Notes under the pieces: generated by a model
Database searches by the model: none
Told to the model about the DNA's origin: nothing
Seen by the model: only the letters and a program-made list of their open reading frames with translations
Source: Methylibium sp035762065
GTDB lineage: Bacteria; Pseudomonadota; Gammaproteobacteria; Burkholderiales; Burkholderiaceae_C
Assembly (NCBI RefSeq): GCF_035762065.1
Contig: NZ_DASTPW010000050.1
Span: 62,001-126,000, forward strand
Direction of reading: 5' to 3'
DNA length: 64,000 nt
Translations under genes and position numbers: made by a program
Shown here: one piece after another, positions 23,895 through 32,399 of the stretch
How the letters are laid out: each line of letters starts with the position of its first letter
Position numbering within the stretch: position 1 is the first letter of the stretch

Positions 23895-25463
23895 ATGCTG
23901 GACGACAACCTCAAGGCGCAGCTCGGCGCCTACCTCGAGCGCATCAAGCACCCGATCGAGCTGATCGCCTCGCTCGACGACCGCCCGGCTTCGGCCGAGA
24001 TGCGCACGCTGCTGCAGGAGATCGCGGCGCTGCACCCGCTGGTGAGCTTCCGCGCCGACGGCGCCGACGCGCGCCGGCCCTCGTTCCAGATCACCCGCGC
24101 CGGCGCCGACCTGGGCCTGCGTTTCGCGGCGATCCCGATGGGCCACGAGTTCACCTCGCTGGTGCTCGCGCTGCTGCAGGCCGGCGGCCATCCGCCGAAG
24201 GTCGAGGCCGACGTGATCGAGCAGATCGAGTCCTTGCAGGGCGAGCTGGTCTTCGAGACGTACATGAGCCTCACCTGCCACAACTGCCCCGACGTGGTCC
24301 AGGCGCTCAACCTGATGGCGGTGCTGAACCCGCGCGTGCGCCACACCGCGGTCGACGGTGGGCTGTTCCAGGCCGAGGTCGAGGCGCGCCAGATCATGGC
24401 GGTGCCGATGGTCTTCCTCAACGGCCAGCCGTTCGGCTCGGGACGGATGGAGCTGAGCGAGATCCTCGCGAAGGTCGACACCGGCGCCGCGGCGCGCGAG
24501 GCCGCGCGGCTCGCCGACGCGAAGCCCTTCGAGGTGCTCATCGTCGGCGCCGGCCCGGCCGGCGCGGCCGCGGCCGTCTATGCGTCGCGCAAGGGCATCC
24601 GCACCGGCATCGTCGCCGAGCGCTTCGGCGGCCAGACGCTCGACACGCTCGGCATCGAGAACTACATCTCGGTGCCCGAGACGCAAGGCCCGCGCTTCGC
24701 GGCCGACCTCGAACGGCACGTGCGCGCCTACGACGTCGAGCTGATCAACGGCCAGCGCGTCGAATCGCTGCGGCCGGCCACCGAACCCGGCGGCTACGCG
24801 ACGGTGCGGCTCGCCAACGGCGCCGAGCTGCAGGGCCGCAGCATCGTGATCGCGACCGGGGCGCGCTGGCGCGCGGTGAACGTGCCTGGCGAGGCCGAGT
24901 ACCGCAACAAGGGCGTCGCCTACTGCCCGCACTGCGACGGGCCGCTGTTCAAGGGCAAGAAGGTGGCGGTGATCGGCGGCGGCAACTCCGGCGTCGAGGC
25001 GGCGATCGATCTGGCCGGCCTCGTGGAGCATGTGACGCTGGTCGAGTTCGCCGAGCAGCTGAAGGCCGATGCGGTGCTGGTCAGGAAGCTGCGAAGCCTC
25101 GCGAACGTCACGGTGCACACGAACGCGCAGACGACCGAGATCGCCGGTGACGGCGCCAAGGTCACCGGCCTCGTCTTCAAGGACCGCGCGAGCGGCGCGA
25201 CGCACAGCGTCGAGCTGGCCGGCGTGTTCGTGCAGATCGGCCTGGTGCCGAACACCGAATGGCTGCGCGGCACGGTCGAGCTGAGCAAGCACGGCGAGGT
25301 GGTCGTCGATGCGAAGTGCGCGACCAGCGTGCCGGGCGTCTTCGCGGCCGGCGACGCCACGACGGTGCCGTTCAAGCAGATCGTGATCGCGGCCGGCGAA
25401 GGCTCGAAGGCGGCACTGGCGGCCTTCGACCACCTGATCCGCACGACCCCGCTCGCGGCCTGA
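23895..25463 (+). CDS. ahpF: Alkyl hydroperoxide reductase subunit F
   Basis: A 522-residue NADH-dependent disulfide reductase. The N-terminal double thioredoxin-like domain has redox pair C128/C131 in TCHNCPDVV. FAD motif VGAGPAGAAAAVYASRKG follows near residue 218. The thioredoxin-reductase-type pair C344/C347 is in YCPHCDGPLF, and the NAD motif is VIGGGNSGVEAAIDL. The C-terminal FAD motif VFAAGDATTVPFKQI is complete. All parts needed to pass electrons from NADH to AhpC are present, and the length is normal. It is 110 bp downstream of ahpC with repeat copy B in between. Confidence 0.96.
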   Translation: MLDDNLKAQLGAYLERIKHPIELIASLDDRPASAEMRTLLQEIAALHPLVSFRADGADARRPSFQITRAGADLGLRFAAIPMGHEFTSLVLALLQAGGHPPKVEADVIEQIESLQGELVFETYMSLTCHNCPDVVQALNLMAVLNPRVRHTAVDGGLFQAEVEARQIMAVPMVFLNGQPFGSGRMELSEILAKVDTGAAAREAARLADAKPFEVLIVGAGPAGAAAAVYASRKGIRTGIVAERFGGQTLDTLGIENYISVPETQGPRFAADLERHVRAYDVELINGQRVESLRPATEPGGYATVRLANGAELQGRSIVIATGARWRAVNVPGEAEYRNKGVAYCPHCDGPLFKGKKVAVIGGGNSGVEAAIDLAGLVEHVTLVEFAEQLKADAVLVRKLRSLANVTVHTNAQTTEIAGDGAKVTGLVFKDRASGATHSVELAGVFVQIGLVPNTEWLRGTVELSKHGEVVVDAKCATSVPGVFAAGDATTVPFKQIVIAAGEGSKAALAAFDHLIRTTPLAA

Positions 25464-25509
25464 TCGGCCTTCGGCCGGCGCGGTCTTCGCGCTGGCTAGC
25501 ATGCGGCGC

Positions 25510-26619
25510 ATGGACACGCCGCATCGCATCGCCGTCATTGCCGGGGACGGCATCGGCCAGGAGGTCATGCCCGAGGGCCTGCGCGTGCTCGAGGCGGCGG
25601 GCCGGCGCTTCGGCATCGCGCTGGCCTTCGAGCCCTTCGACTGGGCCTGCGCGGCCTACTGGCAGCGGACCGGCAAGATGCTGCCCGACGACTGGGCCGC
25701 GCGGCTCGCCGGCTTCGACGCGATCTACTTCGGCGCGGTCGGCTGGCCGCAGGTGGTGCCGGACCATGTCTCGCTGTGGGGTTCGCTGCTGCAGTTCCGC
25801 CGCGGCTTCGACCAGTACGTGAACCTGCGGCCGGTGCGGCTGCTGCCCGGCGTGCCGGCGCCGCTGGCGAACAAGCGGCCCGGCGACATCGACATGGTCA
25901 TCGTGCGCGAGAACACCGAGGGCGAGTACTCGTCGGTCGGCGGGCGCATGTTCGAAGGCACCGAGCGCGAGTTCGTGCTGCAGGAGTCGGTGTTCACCCG
26001 GCACGGCGTCGATCGCATCCTGAAGTTCGCGTTCGAGCTCGCCGGGCGCCGGCCGCGCCGCCGGCTGACCGCGGCGACCAAGAGCAACGGCATCGCGATC
26101 TCGATGCCCTACTGGGACGAGCGGGTCGAGGCGATGGCCGCGCTGCATCCGGCCGTGCGCTGGGACAAACAGCACGTGGACATCCTGGCCGCGCGCTTCG
26201 TCCTTTCGCCCGAACGCTTCGACGTGGTGGTGGCGAGCAACCTGTTCGGCGACATCCTGAGCGACCTCGGCCCGGCCTGCACCGGCACGATCGGGCTGGC
26301 GCCGTCGGCCAACCTGAACCCCGAGCGGCGCTTCCCGTCGCTGTTCGAGCCGGTGCACGGCTCGGCGCCGGACATCCACGGCCAGCAGATCGCCAACCCG
26401 ATCGCGATGATCTGGTCGGGCGCGCTGATGCTCGATTTCCTCGGTCGTGCGCCCGGCATGGCTGCCGAGGCGGCCGGGCGCCACGCCCAGGCGCACGACG
26501 CGATCGTCGCGGCGATCGAGCGGGTGCTGGTCGACGGCCCGCGCACGCCCGATCTCGGAGGCTGCGCGAAGACGCCCGAGGTCGGAGCTGCGATCGCCGG
26601 CGTGATCGCGGCCGGCTGA
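25510..26619 (+). CDS. Tartrate/malate-type beta-decarboxylating dehydrogenase
   Basis: About 369 residues from ATG 25510 (ATG 25501 is in frame and gives three more). It belongs to the isocitrate/isopropylmalate dehydrogenase family: IAVIAGDGIGQEVMPEG at the N-terminus, MVIVRENTEGEYSSVGG, the metal-binding FDVVVASNLFGDILSD, and FEPVHGSAPDIHG. The ENTEGEYSS context and length fit tartrate dehydrogenase/decarboxylase (TtuC type), which oxidises tartrate or D-malate with NAD and Mn. Isopropylmalate cannot be excluded, but LeuB proteins usually differ at the substrate loop. It appears to be a single-gene unit, 46 bp after ahpF. Confidence 0.85.
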   Translation: MDTPHRIAVIAGDGIGQEVMPEGLRVLEAAGRRFGIALAFEPFDWACAAYWQRTGKMLPDDWAARLAGFDAIYFGAVGWPQVVPDHVSLWGSLLQFRRGFDQYVNLRPVRLLPGVPAPLANKRPGDIDMVIVRENTEGEYSSVGGRMFEGTEREFVLQESVFTRHGVDRILKFAFELAGRRPRRRLTAATKSNGIAISMPYWDERVEAMAALHPAVRWDKQHVDILAARFVLSPERFDVVVASNLFGDILSDLGPACTGTIGLAPSANLNPERRFPSLFEPVHGSAPDIHGQQIANPIAMIWSGALMLDFLGRAPGMAAEAAGRHAQAHDAIVAAIERVLVDGPRTPDLGGCAKTPEVGAAIAGVIAAG

Positions 26620-26635
26620 CCGGCGCCTGCCGACC

Positions 26636-26651
26636 CCCGCGCAAGCGCGGG
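26636..26651. terminator. Hairpin after the tartrate-type dehydrogenase gene
   Basis: CCCGCGCAAGCGCGGG forms a strong stem (seven pairs with a two-base loop, or six with CAAG) 17 bases after the stop. It is followed by CTTCGG rather than a clear T-run, so it may be a weak terminator or a small repetitive palindrome. Confidence 0.35.
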
Positions 26652-26786
26652 CTTCGGTCACCAGATGAGAACCGTTCGCATTAGGATCGCGGCCTGCGCG
26701 GCGTTCGGGCCGCGCGCATGCAGCCAGGGCGTCGGGCCTCAGCCAGCCTCATCCACCGATGCCGCGTCGCGGCGGAGAGCCCTGCC

Positions 26787-27182
26787 ATGAGTTGCGATCA
26801 CCCGTGCCGCCTTGCCGAAACCTGCGAGGCCGACCGGCCCGACGAGGCCGACGACGACGAAGTCCGCGCGTTGCCGAGCGCCGAGGCGCTGCTCGCCGGC
26901 ACGCTGGCGCTGATGACCGGCGTCGTCGAGCGCGCCGCGCTGAGCCAGCCGCTCACCGGCCACGGCCAGAGCCTGATGATGGCCGCGAAGGTCCGCTCGA
27001 ACCTGTTCTTCCTGAGCGGCCACCCACAGGTGAGCGCCGGCTTCCGTATGACGCTCGAACGGCTGCGCCAGCACTGGGACCGACTTGCCGAAGCGCGCGC
27101 CGAGCCGTCGCGGGACGCGGCGCCAAGCGCCACCGAAGCGGCGCGCCGCCTTTGGCACGCGGCGCCCGAGCAGGTGCAGTGA
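26787..27182 (+). CDS. Small conserved-looking hypothetical protein
   Basis: A 131-residue protein I do not recognise. The ATG has a GGAG site 11 bases upstream; an upstream in-frame ATG (26718) gives a less convincing N-terminus. The first residues carry three cysteines (C3, C7 and C13 in MSCDHPCRLAETC), which could bind metal or be redox-active. The rest is mainly helical and acidic at first, with QSLMMAAKVRSNLFFLSGHP in the middle and a helix-rich end. No signal peptide or membrane segment. It converges with pepP, whose stop is 12 bp away. Confidence 0.6.
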   Translation: MSCDHPCRLAETCEADRPDEADDDEVRALPSAEALLAGTLALMTGVVERAALSQPLTGHGQSLMMAAKVRSNLFFLSGHPQVSAGFRMTLERLRQHWDRLAEARAEPSRDAAPSATEAARRLWHAAPEQVQ

Positions 27183-27194
27183 GCCCGGCGCGGC

Positions 27195-28561
27195 TCAGCC
27201 GCGCATCAGCGCTTCGATTTCGCCGGGCTCCACCGGCACGCCGCGGCTGAGCAGTTCGCAACCGTCCGGCGTGACCAGCGCGTCGTCCTCGATGCGCACG
27301 CCGATGTTCCAGAAGCGCTCGGGCACGTCGGGCGCCGGGCGGATGTAGCAGCCGGGCTCGATCGTCAGCACCATGCCGGGCTCCAGCCGGCGCGACGGCC
27401 GGCGCGTGACGCGGCCGCCCTGGCCGTCGAGCTGATCGACCGGCGCCTCGCCGAGCGAGAGGTACTCGCCGGCGTCGTGCACGTCGAGCCCGAGCCAGTG
27501 GCCGGTGCCGTGCATGAAGTAGCGGCGGTAGGCGCCGCGCTCGACCACGTCGTCGAGGCTGCCGACCTGGCTGTGATCGAGCAGGCCGAGGTCGAGCAGC
27601 CCCTGGGCGACGACGCGCACCGCCGCCCAGTGGCCGTCGAGGCGGCGCGCGCCGGGGTGGGTCGCGGCGATCGCGGCCTGCTGGGCGGCGAGCACCAGCT
27701 CGTAGACCGCGCGCTGCTCGCCGCCGAAGCGGCCGTTGACCGGAAAGGTGCGGGTGATGTCGCTCGCATAGCTGGCGTATTCCGCGCCGGCGTCGATCAG
27801 GCACAGCGCGCCGTCCTTCAACTCGGCATCGCCGGCGGCGTAGTGGAGGATGCAGGCGTTCGATCCGGCCGCGACGATGCTGGTGTAGGCCGGCCCCGCC
27901 GCGCCGCGCCGGCGGAATTCATAGAGCAGCTCGGCTTCCAGTTCGTACTCGCGCATGCCCGGCCGGCAGGCCTGCATCGCGCGCACGTGGCCGGCGGCGC
28001 CGATCTCGCCGGCGCGGCGCATCTGCTCGGCTTCGTGCGCGTCCTTGAACAGGCGCAGCTCGCCGAGCAGCACCGACAGGTCACGCTGCTGCGTCGGTGC
28101 TTCGGCGCCACGGTGCGAACGGGCACGCACCGCGTCGATCCAGCCGGCGACGCGGCTGCGCAGGCTGGCGTCGCCGTCGAACGGGAACCAGACGGCGTCG
28201 TGGCCGGCGAGCCGCTCGGTGATCACCGCGTCGAGGTCGGCGAGCGGCTTCGCTTCGTCGACGCCGAGCCGCGCGGGTGCGTCCTCGGGGCCGAGCCGCA
28301 GGCCGTCCCAGAGCTCGCGTTCCGGGTCCTTCGGGCGGCACAGCAGCAGGCTCGCTCCGGCGTCGTCGAGCAGCAGCCAGGCGTCCGGCTCGGTGAATCC
28401 GGTCAGGTAGAAGAAGCCGCTGTCGTGGCGGTAGGCGTGCTCGCTGTCGGCGTTGCGCATGCGTTCGGGCGCGGTGGGCACCACGGCGACGCCGCCCCGG
28501 CGGCGCGCAGTTGCCGCGCGAGGCGCGCACGGCGTTCGGCATGGACGTTGTTCGCAGGCAT
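27195..28561 (-). CDS. pepP: Xaa-Pro aminopeptidase P, with an apparent frameshift near the N-terminus
   Basis: M24B metallopeptidase that removes an N-terminal residue before proline. Metal ligands are present: two aspartates in IDAGAEYASYASDITRTFP, the histidine in HGTGHWLGLDVHD, and glutamates in GMVLTIEPGCYI and NIGVRIEDD. The expected N-terminus reads MPANNVHAERRARLARQLRA from ATG 28561, but the frame breaks at a run of four G (C 28495-28498 on the plus strand). One more G would join it to GGVAVVPTAPERMRNADSEH in the downstream frame and give a normal protein of about 455 residues. As it stands, the only uninterrupted frame starts at 28595 with an unrelated Arg-rich leader. A sequencing error, a real mutation, or slippage on the G-run are all possible. 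Confidence 0.82.
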
Positions 28562-28649
28562 CGCTCGCAGCTTTCCCAAGGGGCCTTCCTTGCATCGACG
28601 CACGGTGCTCGTGCCCAGGTGGCGCCGCGGGAGAGTACCCGGTGCTTCT

Positions 28650-29654
28650 TCACTCCGGCGTTTCGGCCGCAGCCTTCGCGACGACCCGCCGCGCCGCGAA
28701 GCCCGGCGCGCGCTTGCGCACGCTCGGCGCCTGCCAGCCCGGCGGCCACACGGGCCGGCCGGGGCCCTGCAGCGCCGAGGCCAGCCCGAGCCGGCGCATC
28801 AGCGCCGCCGCGTCGTAGGGCGCATGCACCTTCACGTCGTTGTCGAAGTAGGCGAAGACATCGCGCGCCCCGGCGCGCTGGCGCGTGCCGGGCGCGGCCA
28901 GGCGCGCATCGTCGACCTGCCGGCCTTCGCGCCACGCGGCGATGCGCGCGGCCCAGCGGTCGAGTGCCTGCGGGCCGTAGCCGCTCGCGTACAGCTCGGC
29001 GTCGCCGTGCAGCCGCAGGTAGACGAAGTCGGCGCTCAGGTCTTCGAGCAGCGGCCATCTGCCGGCGGTGTCGGCGACGACCAGCGCGATGCGATGGCGG
29101 CGCAGCAGCTGCACGAAGGCCGGATCGACGAAGCTGGGATGGCGGATCTCCAGTGCATGGCGCAGCGGCCGCTTGCGGTCGATCGCGAGGCTTGCGCGAT
29201 CCGCGACGCGCTCGTCGTGCTGCCGGGCGAGCGCGAGCGCCGCTTCGGTGTCGCGCGGCAGCAGCTCGAAGAAGGCCTCGATGCGCTCCGGGAGGAAGGG
29301 CAGCATCGGCGGGAGCTGCCACAGGATCGGCCCGAGCTTGGCTTTCAGCTCAAACAGCCCGCTGGCGAAGAAGTTGGCCAGCGGCGTGCGCACCTCCTTC
29401 AGCCGGCGCAGGTGGGTGATGTACTTCGGCCCCTTTACCGCGAAGACGAAGTCGTCGGGCGTCTCGTCGTGCCACTCGCGCCACGAGGCCGGGTCCTGCA
29501 GCGAGTAGAAGGAGCCGTTGATCTCGATGCTCGACACCATCCGGCTCGCGTAGGCCAGCTCGCGCCGCTGCACCAGGCCCTCGGGATAGAACACCCCGCG
29601 CCAGGGCTCGTAGCGCCAGCCCGAAATGCCGATGCGAACGCTGCCCTGGGCCAT
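28650..29654 (-). CDS. DUF72 protein (YecE-like)
   Basis: A 334-residue protein with a TIM-barrel-like DUF72 body: VRIGISGWRYEPWRGVFYP at the start, EINGSFYSLQDPASW, FAVKGPKYITH, then LEIRHPSF, DFVYLRLHGDAELY and FAYFDNDVKVHAPYDA near the end. These are the family landmarks; its reaction is unknown. ATG 29654 is chosen because VRIGISGW follows directly and upstream codons give only Arg/Ala-rich sequence. The C-terminal ~40 residues are a basic extension. It lies on the same strand upstream of pepP (88 bp gap) and diverges from the aldo/keto reductase gene. Confidence 0.85.
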   Translation of the reverse strand: MAQGSVRIGISGWRYEPWRGVFYPEGLVQRRELAYASRMVSSIEINGSFYSLQDPASWREWHDETPDDFVFAVKGPKYITHLRRLKEVRTPLANFFASGLFELKAKLGPILWQLPPMLPFLPERIEAFFELLPRDTEAALALARQHDERVADRASLAIDRKRPLRHALEIRHPSFVDPAFVQLLRRHRIALVVADTAGRWPLLEDLSADFVYLRLHGDAELYASGYGPQALDRWAARIAAWREGRQVDDARLAAPGTRQRAGARDVFAYFDNDVKVHAPYDAAALMRRLGLASALQGPGRPVWPPGWQAPSVRKRAPGFAARRVVAKAAAETPE

Positions 29655-29748
29655 GCGCGCCGCAGGCAAGCGCGATGCCGCTTTGCGCGCCGGGGCTTCG
29701 GCGGGCGGGTACCGTCGGGCGCTCCGCTCCACCTCACGGGACGTCTTC

Positions 29749-30738
29749 ATGCAATACCGCCGCCTCGGCCGCTGTGGCCTGCAAGTCAGCGAGCTCTCGC
29801 TGGGCTCCTGGGTCACGTACCACAACCAGGTGGACGTGACCTCCGCGAAGGAGATGCTCGCGGCCGCGCTCGACGCCGGCATCAACTTCTTCGACAACGC
29901 CGAGGTCTACGCCAACGGCCAGAGCGAATCGATCATGGGCGAGGCGTTGCGGCAGCTGGGCAAGCCGCGCATCGACTACATCGTCTCGACGAAGTTCTTC
30001 TGGGGGCTCGACCGGGCGCCGCGCGGCGGCAAGCGCGTCAATGCGCAGGACACGCTGAACCGCAAATACCTGCACCAGGCGATCGACGGCGCCTTGCAGC
30101 GGCTGCAGATGGACTTCGTCGATCTGGTCTTCTGCCATCGGCCGGACCCGATGACGCCGATCGAGGAGACCGTCTACGCCTTCCACGACCTGATCACCCG
30201 CGGCAAGCTGCTCTATTGGGGCACCAGCGAATGGAGCGCGGCCGACATCCGCGCCGCCTGGGAGATCGCCGACAAGCACCACCTGCACAAGCCGGTGATG
30301 GAGCAGCCGCAGTACCACCTGCTGCATCGCAGGCGCGTCGAGGACGAGTACGCGCGGCTCTACGAGGACATCGGCCTGGGCCTGACCACCTGGAGCCCGC
30401 TCGCCTCCGGCCTGCTGACCGGCAAATACCGCAGCGGCGTGCCCGAAGGCAGCCGCGGCTCGATCGAGAGCATGAGCTGGCTGCGCGAGGGGCTGACCGA
30501 TGCGGCGAAGAACGCCGCGGTCGCGAAGCTGGAGCCGCTCGCCCGCGAGCTCGGCTGCTCGCTGGCGCAACTGGCGATCGCCTGGGTCAACCGCAATCCG
30601 CGCGTGAGCACCGTGATCCTCGGCGCGAGCCGCTTGAGCCAGCTCCAGGACAACCTGAAGGCGCTCGACGTGACGCCGAAGCTCACGCCCGAGGTGCTGG
30701 CGCGGATCGACGAGATCACCAAGCCGCTGGCGGCTTGA
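29749..30738 (+). CDS. Aldo/keto reductase, potassium-channel beta-subunit-like
   Basis: A 329-residue NADPH-type TIM-barrel oxidoreductase. The catalytic Asp and Tyr lie in FFDNAEVYANG, with Lys in STKFFWG and His in VFCHRPDP. The cofactor-binding end is VNRNPRVSTVILGASRLSQL. The wording of these motifs (LGSWVTYHNQVD, TWSPLASGLLTGKY) matches the Kv-beta/YghZ branch, which reduces aldehydes such as methylglyoxal. The ATG start is followed by the family's MQYRRLGRCGLQVSELSLG. Its stop abuts the reversed repeat copy C1, and the next gene is convergent. Confidence 0.9.
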   Translation: MQYRRLGRCGLQVSELSLGSWVTYHNQVDVTSAKEMLAAALDAGINFFDNAEVYANGQSESIMGEALRQLGKPRIDYIVSTKFFWGLDRAPRGGKRVNAQDTLNRKYLHQAIDGALQRLQMDFVDLVFCHRPDPMTPIEETVYAFHDLITRGKLLYWGTSEWSAADIRAAWEIADKHHLHKPVMEQPQYHLLHRRRVEDEYARLYEDIGLGLTTWSPLASGLLTGKYRSGVPEGSRGSIESMSWLREGLTDAAKNAAVAKLEPLARELGCSLAQLAIAWVNRNPRVSTVILGASRLSQLQDNLKALDVTPKLTPEVLARIDEITKPLAA

Positions 30739-30793
30739 GCCGGTCCGCCAGCGGCGCCCCTTGAGGGAGCGGCGAAGCTGTAACGGGGTGGTC
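30739..30793 (-). repeat. Dispersed palindromic repeat, copy C1 (short form)
   Basis: It starts right after the aldo/keto reductase stop and contains GCCGGTCCGCCAGCGGCGCC, then GAGCGGCGAAGCTG and AACGGGGTGGTC. Read on the minus strand it has the same order as copy B but lacks the outer GGATCC part. It forms a tandem pair with C2. Confidence 0.7.
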
Positions 30794-30805
30794 TACCGGC
30801 AGACG

Positions 30806-30877
30806 CCGCGGATCCGGCTCTGCCGGTCCGCAAGCGGCGCCCCTTGAGGAGAGCGGCGAAGCCGCAACGGGGTGGTC
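30806..30877 (-). repeat. Dispersed palindromic repeat, copy C2
   Basis: The fuller member of the tandem pair: GCCGCGGATCCGGC at one end and, on the minus strand, TGACCACCCCGTTGCGG at the other, so the repeat begins directly at the stop codon of the minus-strand membrane-protein gene. Lying between convergent genes, it could act as a terminator in both directions. Confidence 0.75.
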
Positions 30878-31589
30878 AATATTTCCCCCGGTTGATCGCC
30901 AGCGGGTCGATCTTCTGCGCCGGATGGACCGGCTCCTGCTCGACCGCCGCATGCCGCGCGGCGCTGCGTTTCTCGGCTTCGGCGCGCCGGCGCAGGTCGG
31001 CGACGACCGCGATCTGCATCCGCACGAAGTTGGCGAAGTCCTCGACGCGGCGCTCGCCGAAAGGCCACGCGCCGGTGCGCGGCAGCTTCACCGCCTTGCC
31101 GTCGGCCATCAACAGCGCGAGGTAGCAGGTCGGCGGCAGCGCGCGGCCGATGCCTTTCGCGCTGGCGCCGCGCCGCACGACGACGTTGACCTCGGCCAGA
31201 TCCGACACCGCCACGCGCCGTGCCGACTGCCGCCATCCGCGCTTCCACGACACGAACTTCACGCTGCCGGCCGCGCGCTCCCAGGTCCACAGGTCCCAGC
31301 CGAGCGCGCCCAGCCACGCGACAAGCGATGGCCACGCGGGCCAGCCGGGCGCGTGCCACGCTACCGCGCCGCTCACGGCCGCGGCCAGCAGCAGGCCGAA
31401 GACGGTCTGCATGTCGCGCTCGGTCAGCGCGAGCAGGTCGCGGTGGTAGACGACCGAGTCGGTGTGCTCGCCGGACACCGGCTCGAAGGCCAGCGCCGCC
31501 GCGCGCAGACCGCGCAACGCCAGCCGTTCGAGCCCGAAGGCAAGCAGCAGCGCCAGCGCCAGCGATGTCGGCGAGATCCAGTCGCCCAT
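30876..31589 (-). CDS. Hypothetical membrane protein downstream of murU
   Basis: A 237-residue protein I cannot name. Helices are visible near residues 8-28 (SLALALLLAFGLERLAL), 62-80 and 82-104 (PSLVAWLGALGWDLWTW). A soluble C-terminal half has VKFVSWKRGWRQSARRVAVS, ALLMADGKAVKLPRTGAW and a charged tail. The pattern of two or three N-terminal helices and a basic cytosolic domain resembles small PH-like or regulatory membrane proteins, but nothing specific. It is 27 bp after murU on the same strand, so probably the third gene of the speD-murU operon. The stop codon touches repeat C2. Confidence 0.6.
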   Translation of the reverse strand: MGDWISPTSLALALLLAFGLERLALRGLRAAALAFEPVSGEHTDSVVYHRDLLALTERDMQTVFGLLLAAAVSGAVAWHAPGWPAWPSLVAWLGALGWDLWTWERAAGSVKFVSWKRGWRQSARRVAVSDLAEVNVVVRRGASAKGIGRALPPTCYLALLMADGKAVKLPRTGAWPFGERRVEDFANFVRMQIAVVADLRRRAEAEKRSAARHAAVEQEPVHPAQKIDPLAINRGKY

Positions 31590-31616
31590 GGTCCTTGTCC
31601 TCCCTCGCCCGCTCGT

Positions 31617-32399
31617 TCAGGCCGGCCCCTGCAGCGCCTGCCAGCGCGCCGGCGTGCCGACGTCGGCCCAGCGGCCGGCGTAGATCCGCCCGGCGAGCCG
31701 GCGCGCGGCGATCGCCGCATCGAGATGCGGCCGCAACGCGCCGCGCTCGCCGGGTACGAGGCCCGCGACGAGCTTACGGTCGAAGAGTCCGACCGTCGAG
31801 TACGTGTAGCTGCCGCGCGCATGCCGGTCGTCACGCGCCAGCACGCGATCGGCGTCGCCCGCGTCGCCCAGCGCGAAGTCGCCGTCGGGATGATGGTCAG
31901 GGTTGGGTACCAGCCAGACGAGCCCCAGGTCGCGGCTCGCGGCGAAGCCGGCGGCCTCGGCGGCGTCGAAGCGGAAGTCGGGCAGCCAGGCGTCGCCGGC
32001 CAGCACCCAGAAGCGCTCGCTGCCGAGCAGCGGCGCGGCGGCGACGATGCCGCCGGCGGTCTCCAGCGCGCCGCCGTGCAGCCGGCCTTCCATCGAGTAG
32101 CGGATCGAAAGCCCGAAGGCCGATCCGTCGCCGAGCGCCGCGGGGAACTGCTCCTCGAGCCAGGCGGTGTTGATCACGACCTCGCGCACGCCGTCGCGCG
32201 CCAGCGCTTCGAGCTGCCAGACCACCAGCGGCTTGCCGTGCACCGGCAGCAGCGGCTTCGGTACGCGGTCGGTCAGCGGGCGCATCCGCTCGCCGCGGCC
32301 GGCGCAGAGGATGAGCGCCGGCAGCTGCAGCCCGCTGCGGTCGCCGGCCGGCCTGCCCGAGGGGGAACTCGCGCTCGCGAAACCCTCGCCGCCCGGCAT
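31617..32399 (-). CDS. murU: N-acetylmuramate alpha-1-phosphate uridylyltransferase
   Basis: A 260-residue sugar-nucleotidyltransferase. ALILCAGRGERMRPLTD at about residues 29-45 is the nucleotide-binding start, KPLLPVHGKPLVVWQLEAL follows, and FWVLAGDAW holds the metal-binding aspartate. MurU makes UDP-MurNAc directly from recycled MurNAc-1-phosphate, bypassing de novo synthesis and its fosfomycin target. The family normally begins two or three residues before the GRGERM block; here there are about 26 extra residues (GGEGFASASSPSGRPAGD), encoded by a palindromic stretch, with no closer start codon. The start overlaps the speD stop (TGATG). The usual partner AmgK, the MurNAc kinase, is not in the window. 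A general glucose-1-phosphate-type transferase is the alternative. Confidence 0.82.
   Translation of the reverse strand: MPGGEGFASASSPSGRPAGDRSGLQLPALILCAGRGERMRPLTDRVPKPLLPVHGKPLVVWQLEALARDGVREVVINTAWLEEQFPAALGDGSAFGLSIRYSMEGRLHGGALETAGGIVAAAPLLGSERFWVLAGDAWLPDFRFDAAEAAGFAASRDLGLVWLVPNPDHHPDGDFALGDAGDADRVLARDDRHARGSYTYSTVGLFDRKLVAGLVPGERGALRPHLDAAIAARRLAGRIYAGRWADVGTPARWQALQGPA
32358..32388. repeat. Palindromic stretch at the start of murU
   Basis: CGAGGG and CCCTCG are six-base arms around a 19-base loop that itself contains CGCGCTCGCG. It encodes part of the extra N-terminal residues of MurU, a few codons after the ATG. Confidence 0.4.

Noticed and set aside
27195..28595. Intact pepP starting at 28595
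   Set aside because: The frame is open but its first ~35 residues are Arg-rich and unlike PepP, whereas the true N-terminus is found in another frame from 28561.
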